This document shows, in pieces, positions 16,793 through 26,295 of a stretch of DNA of 64,000 nt. The stretch covers positions 496,001 to 560,000 of the forward strand of contig NZ_WTYD01000001.1 of the NCBI RefSeq assembly GCF_009827295.1. Direction: 5' to 3'. The notes below the pieces were generated by a model, which was not told where the DNA came from, ran no database searches, and saw only the letters and a list, made by a program, of their open reading frames with translations. Source of the stretch: Qipengyuania pelagi (GTDB taxonomy: Bacteria; Pseudomonadota; Alphaproteobacteria; Sphingomonadales; Sphingomonadaceae). The translations under genes and the position numbers were made by a program. Positions within the stretch are counted from its first letter, which is position 1, and every line of letters starts with the position of its first letter.

Positions 16793-17251
16793 TCAAATGG
16801 ATTTGCCGAAAGTTATCGCATCGATCCGTGATCCGTCGCTGAGCCGATAATAGTCGGGCCGATGCCCGATCTGTTCGAATCCCAGCGAGGTGTAGAGGCT
16901 GCGCGCCGGGTTGTTCGCGCGCATTTCAAGGAAGACTCGATCGGCTTTCTTCTTGCGCGCTTGCGTGAAAAACGATTCCAGCAGGATGCGTCCGAGACCG
17001 CGTTTGCGAAAACGGGGGCGCACTCCGATCAACAGGAGTTCTTCTTCGCCCGGCGCGCTCCGTATCAGGGCAAATCCCGCCGGTTCGCGTGCGTCGGCGG
17101 GCCGATCTATCCGGCCCTCGCTATCGACGACCAGCGCATAGGTGTGCGGCATCGTCAGCGAGCTGGCGACCTGCGCGCGAGTCCAGGCCTCGCCCCAATG
17201 GGGATCGAATGCTTCGTCCATGACGAGCATGATGCCATCAAGAACTGTCAT
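16793..17251 (-). CDS. rimI: Ribosomal-protein-alanine N-acetyltransferase RimI
   Basis: A 152-residue GNAT acetyltransferase. The acetyl-CoA-binding RPRFRKRGLGRILLESF (R-x-x-G-x-G) is central, followed by FLEMRANNPARSLYTSLGFE typical of RimI. It acetylates the N-terminal Ala of ribosomal protein S18, and homologues also modify EF-Tu. The start overlaps the tsaB stop (ATGA at 17248-17251), and tsaB-rimI coupling is common across bacteria. Confidence 0.92.
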   Translation of the reverse strand: MTVLDGIMLVMDEAFDPHWGEAWTRAQVASSLTMPHTYALVVDSEGRIDRPADAREPAGFALIRSAPGEEELLLIGVRPRFRKRGLGRILLESFFTQARKKKADRVFLEMRANNPARSLYTSLGFEQIGHRPDYYRLSDGSRIDAITFGKSI

Positions 17252-17910
17252 GAACCTGACACAAGGTGGCGCGGCTTGGCGTCGGGCGCGCGGCCATAGA
17301 TCGGGGCCAGCCTGTCGGTGAGCAGCGCTTGCGGCAGCGCGCAGGCGAAGCGGGCATCGGGCAATAGGTCGAGAGCCACGCCCGATCCCCTTCTATCGAC
17401 CAGCTCGGCCGCTTTGTTGCCTGCGACGAATTCGGTTCGAAACAAGCCCGCCGCGCTGTCGGTGGGCAGCGACCGATGCGGTTCGCTGGGATGCCCACCG
17501 GGGCCAAAAGGCTGGACGAAGATTTCCCCGTGACCACCGGTCATGGCGACGAGGATTTCTCGGCCCTCATGCTCGGGCCCCGTTCTCGCCATGGCGGCGA
17601 CCAGCGCCAGAGTGGGGTATCCGCGCACGTCCGCGCCCCATGCGATGGCGAGTGAGCGTGCCGCGGCAAGCCCGATGCGCGTTCCGGTGAAGCTCCCCGG
17701 CCCGAGCGAAACGAGGATGCGATCCGCGCGCCCACGCTCGGGCAATTCGGCGATTAGGGGCACCAGCCGCTCGGCATGCCCTCGACCGATGGTTTCGTGG
17801 CGGTGGTCGAGCAGGCTTGGCCCGTCTTCGTTGCCGTCGCCGCCGAACAACGCGACCGAACACGCTTCGGTGGCGCATTCGATCGCCAGGATTCGTTGAT
17901 CGCTTCGCAT
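17248..17910 (-). CDS. tsaB: tRNA threonylcarbamoyladenosine biosynthesis protein TsaB
   Basis: A 220-residue TsaB, the non-catalytic ASKHA-fold partner of TsaD needed for t6A37 in ANN-decoding tRNAs. The N-terminus ILAIECATEACSVALF is the fold's first phosphate loop, and LLVSLGPGSFTG-like ILVSLGPGSFTGTRIGLAAA is the family signature. It is coupled to rimI by a 4-base overlap and follows the nitroreductase gene after a 59-base gap. The C-terminal half is less conserved, as usual. Confidence 0.93.
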   Translation of the reverse strand: MRSDQRILAIECATEACSVALFGGDGNEDGPSLLDHRHETIGRGHAERLVPLIAELPERGRADRILVSLGPGSFTGTRIGLAAARSLAIAWGADVRGYPTLALVAAMARTGPEHEGREILVAMTGGHGEIFVQPFGPGGHPSEPHRSLPTDSAAGLFRTEFVAGNKAAELVDRRGSGVALDLLPDARFACALPQALLTDRLAPIYGRAPDAKPRHLVSGS

Positions 17911-17969
17911 CGGGTCAGCGCTGCCTCAGCTGTGTCGTTGCTTCAAGCGGCCAGGTCCGACCCGCCGGT

Positions 17970-18578
17970 TCAGGCGATGCGGGTGAACTTGTCGAACTCG
18001 GGACGCGGGCTGCGCTCGAAAATGCTTTCCGCATCGCCATAGCCGATCGAGCAGATGAAATTGACCTTGTGCTTCGGATCGTCGCCGAAGAAGGCCTTCT
18101 CGACCGCTTCGGCGTCGAAGCCGGACATCGGGCCGGTATCGAGGCCGAGCGCGCGTGCCGCGATGATGAGATAGGCGCCCTGTAGAGCGGAATTGCGGAA
18201 CGCGCCTTCCTTGCGGCCCTCCTCATCGCCTTCGAACCAGCTCTTGGCGTCGGTGTGGGGGAACAGCCAGGGCAGCTCCTCGTGAAAGTCGATATCGTAA
18301 CCCACGAGCGCGGTGACGGGCGCGGCCTTCACCTTGTCCTTGTTGCCATCGGAAACACATTCGACGAGCTTGGCCTTGGCTTCGTCCGACTTGACCCAGA
18401 CGATGCGTGCGGGCTGCATATTGGCCGAGGTCGGCCCCATCTTCATCAGTTCGTAGATCGCGTGCAGCTGTTCGTCCGACACGTCCTTGCCGAGCCAGCC
18501 ATTATAGCTGCGCGCCTCGCGAAAAATCTGGTCGAGCGCATCGTCGGAAAGGTGCGTGTCGTGGAACTGCTTGGGCAT
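17970..18578 (-). CDS. Nitroreductase family protein, malonic semialdehyde reductase RutE-like
   Basis: A 202-residue FMN-dependent nitroreductase-fold protein. The pattern YNGWLGKDVSDEQLHAIYEL, then MGPTSANMQPARIVWV and GPMSGFDAEAVEKAFFGDD fits the RutE/HadB-RutE subfamily (3-hydroxypropionate-forming malonic semialdehyde reductase). No other rut gene is nearby, so a pyrimidine-degradation role is not supported by context. It lies between the NifU-type gene and tsaB on the same strand and may be read with them. Confidence 0.82.
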   Translation of the reverse strand: MPKQFHDTHLSDDALDQIFREARSYNGWLGKDVSDEQLHAIYELMKMGPTSANMQPARIVWVKSDEAKAKLVECVSDGNKDKVKAAPVTALVGYDIDFHEELPWLFPHTDAKSWFEGDEEGRKEGAFRNSALQGAYLIIAARALGLDTGPMSGFDAEAVEKAFFGDDPKHKVNFICSIGYGDAESIFERSPRPEFDKFTRIA

Positions 18579-18608
18579 GATGGAACCTCGTTTCGATTGA
18601 TAGCGCGC

Positions 18609-19196
18609 TCAGGCGGCGCGAACTTCTTCGACCTCGGGGACGTAATGCTTCAACAGCCCTTCGATCCCGTGCTTCAGTGTCGCGGTCGAGGACGGACAGC
18701 CCGCGCAGGCGCCCTGCATGGTGAGATAGACGATCCCGTCCTTGAAGCCGCGATAGCGGATATCCCCGCCATCCCCCGCCACAGCCGGGCGCACGCGCGT
18801 TTCGAGCAATTCGTTGATCTGCGCGACGATATCGGCATTTGCCGGATCGTCCTCGACCAGCAAGGCCTCGTCTTCGGGAGGAACGGAAAAGCCGGCGGCC
18901 GTTCCCGGTGCCGCGGCGAACAGGGGCGCCTCGCTGACGAAATGGTCGAGCAGGATCGAGAGCACCATCGGCTTCAGATCGGTCCAGTCGACACCCGGCG
19001 CGGCGGTGACGGTGATGAAATCGCTGCCGAAGAAGACGTTCACCACATCGCCGGTGTCGAAGATCGCCTGCGCCAGCGGGCTCGCCTCGGCAGCTTCGGG
19101 GTCCGCGAATTCGCGCGTGCCGCTGTCCATGACGGGGCGACCCGGCAGGAATTTGAGGCTGGCGGGATTGGGCGTGGTTTCGGTCTCGATGAACAT
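18609..19196 (-). CDS. NifU-family iron-sulfur carrier (NfuA-like)
   Basis: A 195-residue protein. The N-terminal Nfu domain starts MFIETETTPNPASLKFLPG. The C-terminal NifU domain carries the CxxC motif in GACAGCPSS, which in homologues holds a 4Fe-4S cluster at a dimer interface for transfer to apo-proteins. I chose the ATG at 19196; a GTG three codons upstream (19205) is possible. The context (redox enzymes, radical-SAM MiaB in the same region) fits iron-sulfur delivery but does not identify clients. Confidence 0.9.
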   Translation of the reverse strand: MFIETETTPNPASLKFLPGRPVMDSGTREFADPEAAEASPLAQAIFDTGDVVNVFFGSDFITVTAAPGVDWTDLKPMVLSILLDHFVSEAPLFAAAPGTAAGFSVPPEDEALLVEDDPANADIVAQINELLETRVRPAVAGDGGDIRYRGFKDGIVYLTMQGACAGCPSSTATLKHGIEGLLKHYVPEVEEVRAA

Positions 19197-19326
19197 GGCG
19201 GGCACATAGGCAGGGGGCGCCGAAGCTACAAGGCGCGAGGGCGGGCGATTGGCCGGTCCCTAACATCTCGTCGGAAATATCGGGCATTCACTCGCGCTTC
19301 ACCGCGGCGATCCCTATAGAGGCTCC

Positions 19327-22299
19327 ATGACATTTCTTGCGCGTGCCGTCCGGCGCCTCGCCTTCCTCGCTCCCTTGTCCGCTCTCGCCGTGCCCCACGC
19401 GGCGGCGCAACCGTCCGTGGAGGCGGCGGCGACTGCTCCGGCCATTGCGCTTCCAACACCGACAGCGCTCCAGCGTGGGGACGCAACACCGTGGATCTAC
19501 GAAGGCAGCGACGTGCCGCGCGATCCCGAATGGCTGTTCGGCAAGATGAAGAACGGGTTGCGCTATGCCGTGCGCCGCAATGGGGTGCCGCCGGATCAGG
19601 TTTCCATCCGGGTCAGGATCGATGCCGGGTCGCTGCACGAACGCGATAGCGAGCTGGGCTATGCCCACCTTCTCGAACACATGCTGTTCCGCGAGAGCAA
19701 ATATCTCGGCCCGGCCCAGGCCATCCCGACCTGGCAGCGCTTGGGCGCGACGTTCGGCAGCGACACCAACGCCGAAACCACGCCGACGCATACGGTCTAC
19801 AAGCTCGACCTGCCCAATATCGACGCAGCCAAGCTGGACGAAAGCATGAAGCTGTTGTCCGGCATGGTGCGCGCGCCCGTCCTCAGCGATGCCAATGTGC
19901 GCGCCGAGGTGCCGATCGTGCTCGCCGAAATGCGCGAGCGGGGCGGCGCGGCGCAGCGCAGCGGCGATGCCACGCGCAAGACCCTGTTCGCCGGACAGCG
20001 CCTCGCAAGCCGCAGCCCGATCGGCACGCCCGAGACGCTGGGCGCGGCCCGCGGACGCAGCGTCTCGGACTTCTACAAGCGCTGGTATCGCCCGGAAAAC
20101 ACCGTGATCGTCGCGGTCGGCGACATGGATCCCGAGGTTCTCGCCGCCGAGATCGAGAAATATTTCGGCGACTGGAAGGGGAGCGGCAAGGCGGTTGCTG
20201 CCCCCGATTTCGGCGACCCGGTCGCGCCCGCCGGGGCCGATCCCGCCAACCCGGTCGGCGAGACCGCCGTCACGGTCGAACCCGATCTGCCGCGCTCCTT
20301 CACCTACGCCGTCCTCCGGCCCTGGCGGCCGGTGCAGGACACCATCGCCTATAATCAGGGCCTGCTGCGCGATTCGCTCGCGCAGCAGCTGATCAATCGC
20401 CGACTGGAGGCGCGGGCGCGGGGCGGCGGCAGCTACCTTTACGCCCAGGTCCAGCAGGACGATGTCAGCCGCTCCACCGACGCGACCTTCGTCAGCTTCG
20501 CGCCGATCGGCGAGGACTGGCGCGGTGCGCTGACCGATGTGCGGGGCGTGATCGCCGACGCGCTCGCCACGCCGCCGAGCGAAGAGGAACTGGCGCGCGA
20601 GATCGCCGAATTCGAACAGGTGTTCGTCAGCTCGGTCGAGGAGCGTGCTGTTCTCGCAGGCGGCAGGCTGGCCGACGACATCGTCCAGGCGGTCGACATC
20701 CGCGAGGCGGTCGCCGCGCCCGAAACCGTGCTGACGGTATTCCGGGGCATGAAGGACACGATCACGCCCGAACAGATTCTCGAGCACACGCGGGCTCTGT
20801 TCAGCGGGCCGGTCATTCGCGCGGCCTATACGACACCTGCTGCAGGGGAGGCGGATGCCGCTGCCCTGCGCACTGCGCTGACCGCGCCGGTCGAACCGGA
20901 TGCGAGCGCGCGCGTCACGGCGAGCGAGATTTCCTTTGCCGACCAGCCTGTTATCGGTGAGCCGGGTGAAATCACCCAGGCGCAGCCGCTCGGCGTGCTC
21001 GATATCGAGCGGGTGGATTTCGCCAACGGGGTCAAGGCGATCCTGTGGTCGAACGATGCGGAACCGGGCCGCGTGGCGGTAAAGGTTCGCTTCGGCGGTG
21101 GATATCGATCCGTCGGGCCGGACGATGCGGTCTATGCGCGGCTGGGCCAGATGGCGCTGGTCGGTTCGGGCGTCGGCGAACTCGGCCAGGACGAACTCGA
21201 TCGCATCTCGACCGGGCGCAAGATGGGCTTCGACTTCGCGATCGACGAAGGGGGCTTCACCTTCTTCGCCCAGACCCGCGCGGAAGACCTGGAGGATCAG
21301 CTCTATCTCTTCGCCGCCAAGCTGGCGATGCCGCGCTGGGACCCGAACCCGGTGCTGCGCGCCAAGGCAGCGGCGCGGCTGGCTTATGAAAGCTACTTCA
21401 CCAGCCCGGCGGGCGTCTTGGGCCGTGATCTCGACAGCGCGATCCGTGACGGCGATCCGCGCTATGCGACGCCCGATCTGGCCGCGATCGAGGCTGCGAC
21501 TCCCGAAGGCTTCCGCGCATTCTGGGAGCCGATCCTGAAACAGGGGCCGGTCGAAGTGCTGGTGTTCGGCGATTTCCAGCGCGAGGCTGCGGTGGAGGCG
21601 CTGGCGAAAAGCTTCGGCGCCTTGCAGCCGCGCGAAGGCCTGGCGCAGGACGTCGCCGCGCGCGTCCCCGGCTTCCCCGAAGCGGGCGAAACGAAAGTGC
21701 TGTATCATCGCGGCGACGCCAATCAGGCCGCGGCGGTTATCGCCTGGCCGAGCGGGGGCGGGGTCACCGATCTGCGCGAATCGCGTCAGCTCGAAATCCT
21801 CGTCCAGGTGTTCAACAACCGCCTGCTCGATGCGATGCGCGAGCGTGCAGGGGCGAGTTATGCGCCCAATGTGCGCAGCGAATGGCCGAGCGACATTGCG
21901 GGCGGCGGGCGGATCAGCGCGCTGGCCCAGTTGCAGCCCAAGGACGTGCCGATCTTCTTCGAGGAAGCGGACCGGATCGCCCGCGATCTCGCCGCGACGC
22001 CGCCCACGGCGGACGAGCTGGAGCGCGTTACCGAGCCCTTGCGCCAGTATATCTCGCGCGCGTCGACCGGGAATCTGTTCTGGCTGTTCCAGCTCGAAGG
22101 CAGCACGCAGGACCCGCGCCGGATCGGGCTGTTGCGTTCGCTCCTCAACGATTATTCGCGCACCACTCCGCAGGCGATGCAGGCGCTGGCGCAGGAATAT
22201 TTCGGCGGTAGGGAAGGGTGGCGGCTGGCCGTGATCCCGCAGGGTCAGACCCTCGCCACCGCGAAGGCGGGACAGGCAACGCAGCGCGGCGGGCGTTGA
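19327..22299 (+). CDS. M16 family metallopeptidase (pitrilysin/insulinase-like), secreted
   Basis: A 990-residue zinc peptidase with a signal peptide (LAFLAPLSALAVPHAAAQ). The inverted zinc motif HLLEH lies at residues 114-118. The second metal-ligand Glu is probably in the helix around PIVLAEMRERGG. Four M16-type domains can be followed: two in the N-terminal half, and two inactive-looking ones in the C-terminal half starting near RVDFANGVKAILWSND. It is probably periplasmic and degrades peptides. It stands as a single gene between the minus-strand NifU cluster and the DAHP synthase gene. Confidence 0.9.
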   Translation: MTFLARAVRRLAFLAPLSALAVPHAAAQPSVEAAATAPAIALPTPTALQRGDATPWIYEGSDVPRDPEWLFGKMKNGLRYAVRRNGVPPDQVSIRVRIDAGSLHERDSELGYAHLLEHMLFRESKYLGPAQAIPTWQRLGATFGSDTNAETTPTHTVYKLDLPNIDAAKLDESMKLLSGMVRAPVLSDANVRAEVPIVLAEMRERGGAAQRSGDATRKTLFAGQRLASRSPIGTPETLGAARGRSVSDFYKRWYRPENTVIVAVGDMDPEVLAAEIEKYFGDWKGSGKAVAAPDFGDPVAPAGADPANPVGETAVTVEPDLPRSFTYAVLRPWRPVQDTIAYNQGLLRDSLAQQLINRRLEARARGGGSYLYAQVQQDDVSRSTDATFVSFAPIGEDWRGALTDVRGVIADALATPPSEEELAREIAEFEQVFVSSVEERAVLAGGRLADDIVQAVDIREAVAAPETVLTVFRGMKDTITPEQILEHTRALFSGPVIRAAYTTPAAGEADAAALRTALTAPVEPDASARVTASEISFADQPVIGEPGEITQAQPLGVLDIERVDFANGVKAILWSNDAEPGRVAVKVRFGGGYRSVGPDDAVYARLGQMALVGSGVGELGQDELDRISTGRKMGFDFAIDEGGFTFFAQTRAEDLEDQLYLFAAKLAMPRWDPNPVLRAKAAARLAYESYFTSPAGVLGRDLDSAIRDGDPRYATPDLAAIEAATPEGFRAFWEPILKQGPVEVLVFGDFQREAAVEALAKSFGALQPREGLAQDVAARVPGFPEAGETKVLYHRGDANQAAAVIAWPSGGGVTDLRESRQLEILVQVFNNRLLDAMRERAGASYAPNVRSEWPSDIAGGGRISALAQLQPKDVPIFFEEADRIARDLAATPPTADELERVTEPLRQYISRASTGNLFWLFQLEGSTQDPRRIGLLRSLLNDYSRTTPQAMQALAQEYFGGREGWRLAVIPQGQTLATAKAGQATQRGGR

Positions 22300-22318
22300 G
22301 AGCGGACTGACAAACCGC

Positions 22319-22340
22319 AGCGCGACAAGGCCGTCGCGCT
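22319..22340. repeat. Inverted repeat after the M16 peptidase gene
   Basis: An 8-bp perfect stem (AGCGCGAC at 22319-22326, GTCGCGCT at 22333-22340) with a 6-base loop, about 20 bases after the stop. No T run follows directly, so it is a weak terminator candidate. Confidence 0.45.
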
Positions 22341-22445
22341 CGATCACGGCAATCGGCCTTTTCGGCTGGCCAAGCAAAACCTGTTTGCGCAAGGCACCGC
22401 GCTGGTCTTGCGTAGCGGACCGTATCCGAGATGATGGAAAAGATT

Positions 22446-23816
22446 ATGACTGAGGCGTGGAGCCCCGATAGCTGGAAGCAGGCCGAGGCGCGGCACTTGC
22501 CGGCTTACGAGGATCAGGAAGCTCTGGCGGCGGCGGAAGAAGCGCTCGCCTCGCATCCCCCGCTGGTGTTCGCTGGCGAAGCGCGCGCGCTCAAGGAAGA
22601 CCTCGCCGAGGTGGCGGCGGGGCGCGCCTTCCTGTTGCAGGGTGGCGATTGCGCGGAAAGCTTCGCCGAATTCCATCCCAACAATATCCGCGACACCTTC
22701 CGCGTCCTGTTGCAGATGGCGGTCGTGCTGACCTTTGCCAGCAAGCGCCCGGTGGTGAAGGTGGGGCGGATGGCGGGCCAATTCGCCAAGCCGCGCAGCG
22801 CGCCGACCGAGACGCAGGACGGGGTTACGCTGGCAAGCTATTTCGGGGACAATATCAACGGGATCGGGTTCGATGCCGCCAGCCGTGTGCCCGATCCCCA
22901 GCGCATGGTGCGCGCCTGTTCGCAGGCTGCCGCGACGCTCAACCTGCTGCGCGCCTTTGCCGGGGGCGGCTACGCCAATCTACGGCAGGTGCATCGCTGG
23001 ACGCTCGACTTCATGGGCCGCAGCCCATGGGCGGACCGCTTCAGCGACGTCGCCGACCGGATCGGCGAGGCGCTCGACTTCATGGAAGCGTGCGGCGTCG
23101 ACCCCGAAACGGTGCCGCAATTGCAACGCACCAGTTTCTACACCAGCCACGAGGCTTTGCTGCTTCCCTACGAGCAGGCGCTGACCCGTCAGGACAGCCT
23201 GACCGGCGACTGGTACGATACCAGCGCGCATATGTTGTGGATCGGCGATCGCACCCGCTTCGAGGGGAGCGCGCATGTCGAATTCGCGCGCGGCATCGGC
23301 AATCCGCTGGGCATGAAATGCGGGCCGAGCCTCGAGCCCGACGCGATGCTGCGCCTGCTCGACACGCTGAACCCGGATCGCGAGGCGGGTCGGATCACGC
23401 TGATCGCGCGGTTCGGCCACGACAAGGTCGAGGCGGGCCTGCCGCCGCTCGTGCGCGCGGTGCAACGCGAAGGGCATCCGGTGGTGTGGAGCTGCGATCC
23501 GATGCACGGCAATGTCGTCAAATCGGACAGCGGCTACAAGACGCGCCCCTTCGACCGCATCCTGCGCGAAGCGCGCGATTTCTTCGCCGTGCACCGTGCG
23601 GAAGGGACGCATCCCGGCGGCATCCATGTCGAGATGACGGGGCAGGACGTGACCGAATGCGTCGGCGGCGCGGTCGCCATCACCGACGAGGCGCTGGGCG
23701 ATCGCTATCACACCCATTGCGACCCGCGCCTCAACGCTGCGCAATCGCTCGAACTCGCCTTCCTTTTGGCGGAAATGCTGAACGAGGAAGCGGCGGAGCG
23801 ACGCGCGGCGGCTTAA
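22446..23816 (+). CDS. Class II 3-deoxy-7-phosphoheptulonate synthase
   Basis: A 456-residue class II (plant/Mycobacterium-type) DAHP synthase, first enzyme of the shikimate pathway, condensing PEP and erythrose 4-phosphate. Diagnostic stretches are [50 protein letters not shown], and [20 protein letters not shown] chose the ATG at 22446 giving [12 protein letters not shown], the family's usual start; a second ATG lies 15 bases upstream. No other aromatic-pathway gene is adjacent. Confidence 0.93.
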   Translation: MTEAWSPDSWKQAEARHLPAYEDQEALAAAEEALASHPPLVFAGEARALKEDLAEVAAGRAFLLQGGDCAESFAEFHPNNIRDTFRVLLQMAVVLTFASKRPVVKVGRMAGQFAKPRSAPTETQDGVTLASYFGDNINGIGFDAASRVPDPQRMVRACSQAAATLNLLRAFAGGGYANLRQVHRWTLDFMGRSPWADRFSDVADRIGEALDFMEACGVDPETVPQLQRTSFYTSHEALLLPYEQALTRQDSLTGDWYDTSAHMLWIGDRTRFEGSAHVEFARGIGNPLGMKCGPSLEPDAMLRLLDTLNPDREAGRITLIARFGHDKVEAGLPPLVRAVQREGHPVVWSCDPMHGNVVKSDSGYKTRPFDRILREARDFFAVHRAEGTHPGGIHVEMTGQDVTECVGGAVAITDEALGDRYHTHCDPRLNAAQSLELAFLLAEMLNEEAAERRAAA

Positions 23817-23936
23817 CCAAGGTTAAGATTTGCGAAGAAATTCCGTGCTTTCCCTTTCGCGTTCGGGTTTCGTTCGCCATGTAGGCGTCGGCCCGTGCGA
23901 ATCCCGCGGGCGCAGACACGCAAAGGGGGCACGAGC

Positions 23937-25244
23937 ATGGCCCAAATCCAGACCCGTTCCCAACCGGATATCCGGGGTGCCCCAGCGCCTGATCGCGCGC
24001 CTGATCGCGCGCCTGATCCCGCTCTTGATCTGGCCAGCTCCTTTGCCGACACCCGCGCGCTGAGCGAAGCTCTGGTCGCGCCGCTCAGCGATGCGGACGC
24101 CACGATCCAGTCGATGGAAGATGCCTCGCCCGCCAAATGGCATCTAGCGCATACAACGTGGTTTTGGGAAACCTTCCTGCTGCGCGAACACGCGCCGGGC
24201 TACACGCTGTTCGACGAGCGCTGGCCCTTCATCCATAACAGCTATTACGAGGCCGAAGGGGAGCGGATCGCCCGCTTTTCGCGCGGAATGCTGTCCCGCC
24301 CGACGCTGGACGAGATCCTCGCCTATCGCGCCCATGTGACAGAGGCGATGGGCGCGCTGCTGGAAAACCCTGAGCATGAGCCGCTGATCCGACTCGGCAT
24401 CGCGCATGAACAGCAGCATCAGGAATTGCTGCTGACCGATATCAAGCACGCTCTGTTTCAGAATCCGCTCGGCCCGGCGATGTGGCAGGGCGATGATGCG
24501 TTGACGGAGGCACACAAGTCCGACTTGGGCTGGCACACCCATCCCGGCGGGATCGCGAGGATCGGTCATCAGGCGGACGGATTCGCCTTCGACAATGAAG
24601 GCCCGGTCCACCGCGTCCTGCTCGAACCCTTCGCGCTCGCCGATCGCCTCGTCACGAACGGCGAATGGGCCGATTTCATCAGCGACGGAGGATACGAGAC
24701 CGCATCGCTGTGGCTGTCGGACGGTTGGGCGTGGGTGAACCAGAACGGGGTCCGCACTCCCTCTTATTGGGAGGAAGACCGCCATTTCACCCATTCCGGC
24801 TGGCAAAAGCGCGATCCGAACGCGCCCGTCACGCATATCAGCTATTATGAAGCGGATGCCTATGCGAGCTGGGCTGGTCATCGCCTGCCGACCGAGTTCG
24901 AATGGGAGGCCGTCGCGCGCGGACAAGAGGGCGCAGCACCCGCTCACGATCCGTCAGGCGGCAACCAGCTGGATCGCGCCGCACCGCCGCTTCCCGTCGG
25001 GGGCACCGACCTGTTCGGCGATTGCTGGCAATTCACCCGGTCCGGTTATCTACCCTATCCGCGTTTCCGGCCTGCCGAGGGCGCCGTGGGCGAATATAAC
25101 GGCAAGTTCATGAGCGGGCAGTTCGTGCTGAAAGGCGCAAGCTGCGCGACGGCGCGCGGCCATTCGCGCGCCTCCTACCGCAATTTCTTCTACCCGCACC
25201 AACGCTGGCAATTCACCGGCTTAAGGCTCGCAAAGGATATCTGA
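23937..25244 (+). CDS. egtB: Ergothioneine biosynthesis protein EgtB
   Basis: A 435-residue non-haem iron sulfoxide synthase joining trimethylhistidine (hercynine) to a thiol donor. The N-terminal DinB-like domain supplies the iron ligands: His in KWHLAHTTWFWE and the HxxxH of HEQQHQELLL. The C-terminal FGE-sulfatase-like domain starts near FAFDNEGPVHRVLLEPF and ends NFFYPHQRWQFTGLRLAKD. The first 30 residues contain an APDR-type tandem repeat not expected in the family. The start is the ATG at 23937 after AAAGGGGG. The stop overlaps the egtD start by one base. Confidence 0.93.
   Translation: MAQIQTRSQPDIRGAPAPDRAPDRAPDPALDLASSFADTRALSEALVAPLSDADATIQSMEDASPAKWHLAHTTWFWETFLLREHAPGYTLFDERWPFIHNSYYEAEGERIARFSRGMLSRPTLDEILAYRAHVTEAMGALLENPEHEPLIRLGIAHEQQHQELLLTDIKHALFQNPLGPAMWQGDDALTEAHKSDLGWHTHPGGIARIGHQADGFAFDNEGPVHRVLLEPFALADRLVTNGEWADFISDGGYETASLWLSDGWAWVNQNGVRTPSYWEEDRHFTHSGWQKRDPNAPVTHISYYEADAYASWAGHRLPTEFEWEAVARGQEGAAPAHDPSGGNQLDRAAPPLPVGGTDLFGDCWQFTRSGYLPYPRFRPAEGAVGEYNGKFMSGQFVLKGASCATARGHSRASYRNFFYPHQRWQFTGLRLAKDI
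23985..24020 (+). repeat. 12-base tandem repeat inside egtB
   Basis: Three head-to-tail copies of GCGCCTGATCGC (the third ends CCC) at 23985-23996, 23997-24008 and 24009-24020. They keep the reading frame and encode a repeating Ala-Pro-Asp-Arg-type linker before the catalytic domain. Confidence 0.85.
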
Positions 25245-26242
25245 TGGCAAGCGAAGGGGGCATCGCGCTCGTCGATCTGGACGAGCAGGGGGTCGATCGC
25301 GCGTTCCGGGCGGACGTTCTCGAAGGGTTGGGGCATAGGCAGAAGGCGATTCCCGCCCGCTGGCTCTATGACGATGCGGGATCGCAATTGTTCGAGGATA
25401 TCACGCAGATCCCCGAATATTATCCGACCCGCGCCGAAGCCGAAATCCTGACCGCGCGCGGTGCCGAATTCGCCGCGGCGATCGGCAAGGGGCGGGCGGT
25501 GGTCGAATTCGGATCGGGCAGTTCGGTCAAGACGCCACTGCTGCTCAACGCGATCGATCCGGCGGCTTATGTTCCGCTCGATATCGCGGGCGATTTCCTG
25601 CGCCAGGCGGCGGACGAGCTCTCGGCAAAGTTCCCCGGCCTCCCGGTCTATCCGATTGAGGCGGATTTCATGCGCGAAGTCGATCTGCCCGATGCGATCG
25701 ATAGGCTGCCCAAGCTCGGCTTCTTCCCCGGCTCCACGATCGGCAACATGGTCCCGCGCACGGCGGTCGATTTGCTGCGCTCGATGCGCGCGACCTTGCG
25801 CGCCGATCACGGGGTTCAGCCAATGCTGCTGATCGGGATGGATCTGGTGAAGGACCCGGCCGTGCTCGAAGCGGCCTATGACGATGCGGCGGGCGTGACG
25901 GCGGAATTCAACTACAATCTCGCGCGGCGGATCAATCGCGAGCTGTCGGGCACTATTCCCATCGATGCGCTGCGCCACGAAGCGCGCTGGAACGACCGGA
26001 TGGCGCGGGTGGAAATGCATCTGGTGGCGACGCGGGCCATCCAATTCGAAATCTCGGGCCAGTCTTTCGCGATGGCCGAAGGCGAGACCATCCACACGGA
26101 GAACAGCCACAAATTCACCCGCCGCAGCGCGAACCTGTTGTTGCAGGCGGCGGGCTGGTCGCCGCGCAAGCGTTGGCGCGACAGCAAGAAGCAATTCTCG
26201 CTGATCCTCGCCGAGGCGAGCGAGCCGCGCAACGCTCCCTGA
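25244..26242 (+). CDS. egtD: L-histidine N(alpha)-methyltransferase EgtD
   Basis: A 332-residue SAM-dependent methyltransferase that trimethylates histidine to hercynine, the step before EgtB. Family signatures are the N-terminal KAIPARWLYDDAGSQLFEDI and YYPTRAEAEIL, the SAM-site VVEFGSGSSVKTPLLL, and FFPGSTIGNM. Near the C-terminus HTENSHKFT holds conserved substrate-site residues. It directly follows egtB with a shared base (TGATG), forming an egtBD operon without egtA, egtC or egtE. Such minimal pairs are known in other proteobacteria. Confidence 0.94.
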   Translation: MASEGGIALVDLDEQGVDRAFRADVLEGLGHRQKAIPARWLYDDAGSQLFEDITQIPEYYPTRAEAEILTARGAEFAAAIGKGRAVVEFGSGSSVKTPLLLNAIDPAAYVPLDIAGDFLRQAADELSAKFPGLPVYPIEADFMREVDLPDAIDRLPKLGFFPGSTIGNMVPRTAVDLLRSMRATLRADHGVQPMLLIGMDLVKDPAVLEAAYDDAAGVTAEFNYNLARRINRELSGTIPIDALRHEARWNDRMARVEMHLVATRAIQFEISGQSFAMAEGETIHTENSHKFTRRSANLLLQAAGWSPRKRWRDSKKQFSLILAEASEPRNAP

Positions 26243-26295
26243 TCGCGCGCTTATCGTTCAGGATTTCGGCAGGCCGTTCGGGGTAGCGACAAGCC

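Noticed and set aside
19288-22392. A 1034-codon open frame antisense to the M16 peptidase gene
   Set aside because: It lies fully opposite a gene with clear M16 motifs and reads as Arg/Ala/Gly-rich low-information sequence. Long antisense frames are expected at this GC content.
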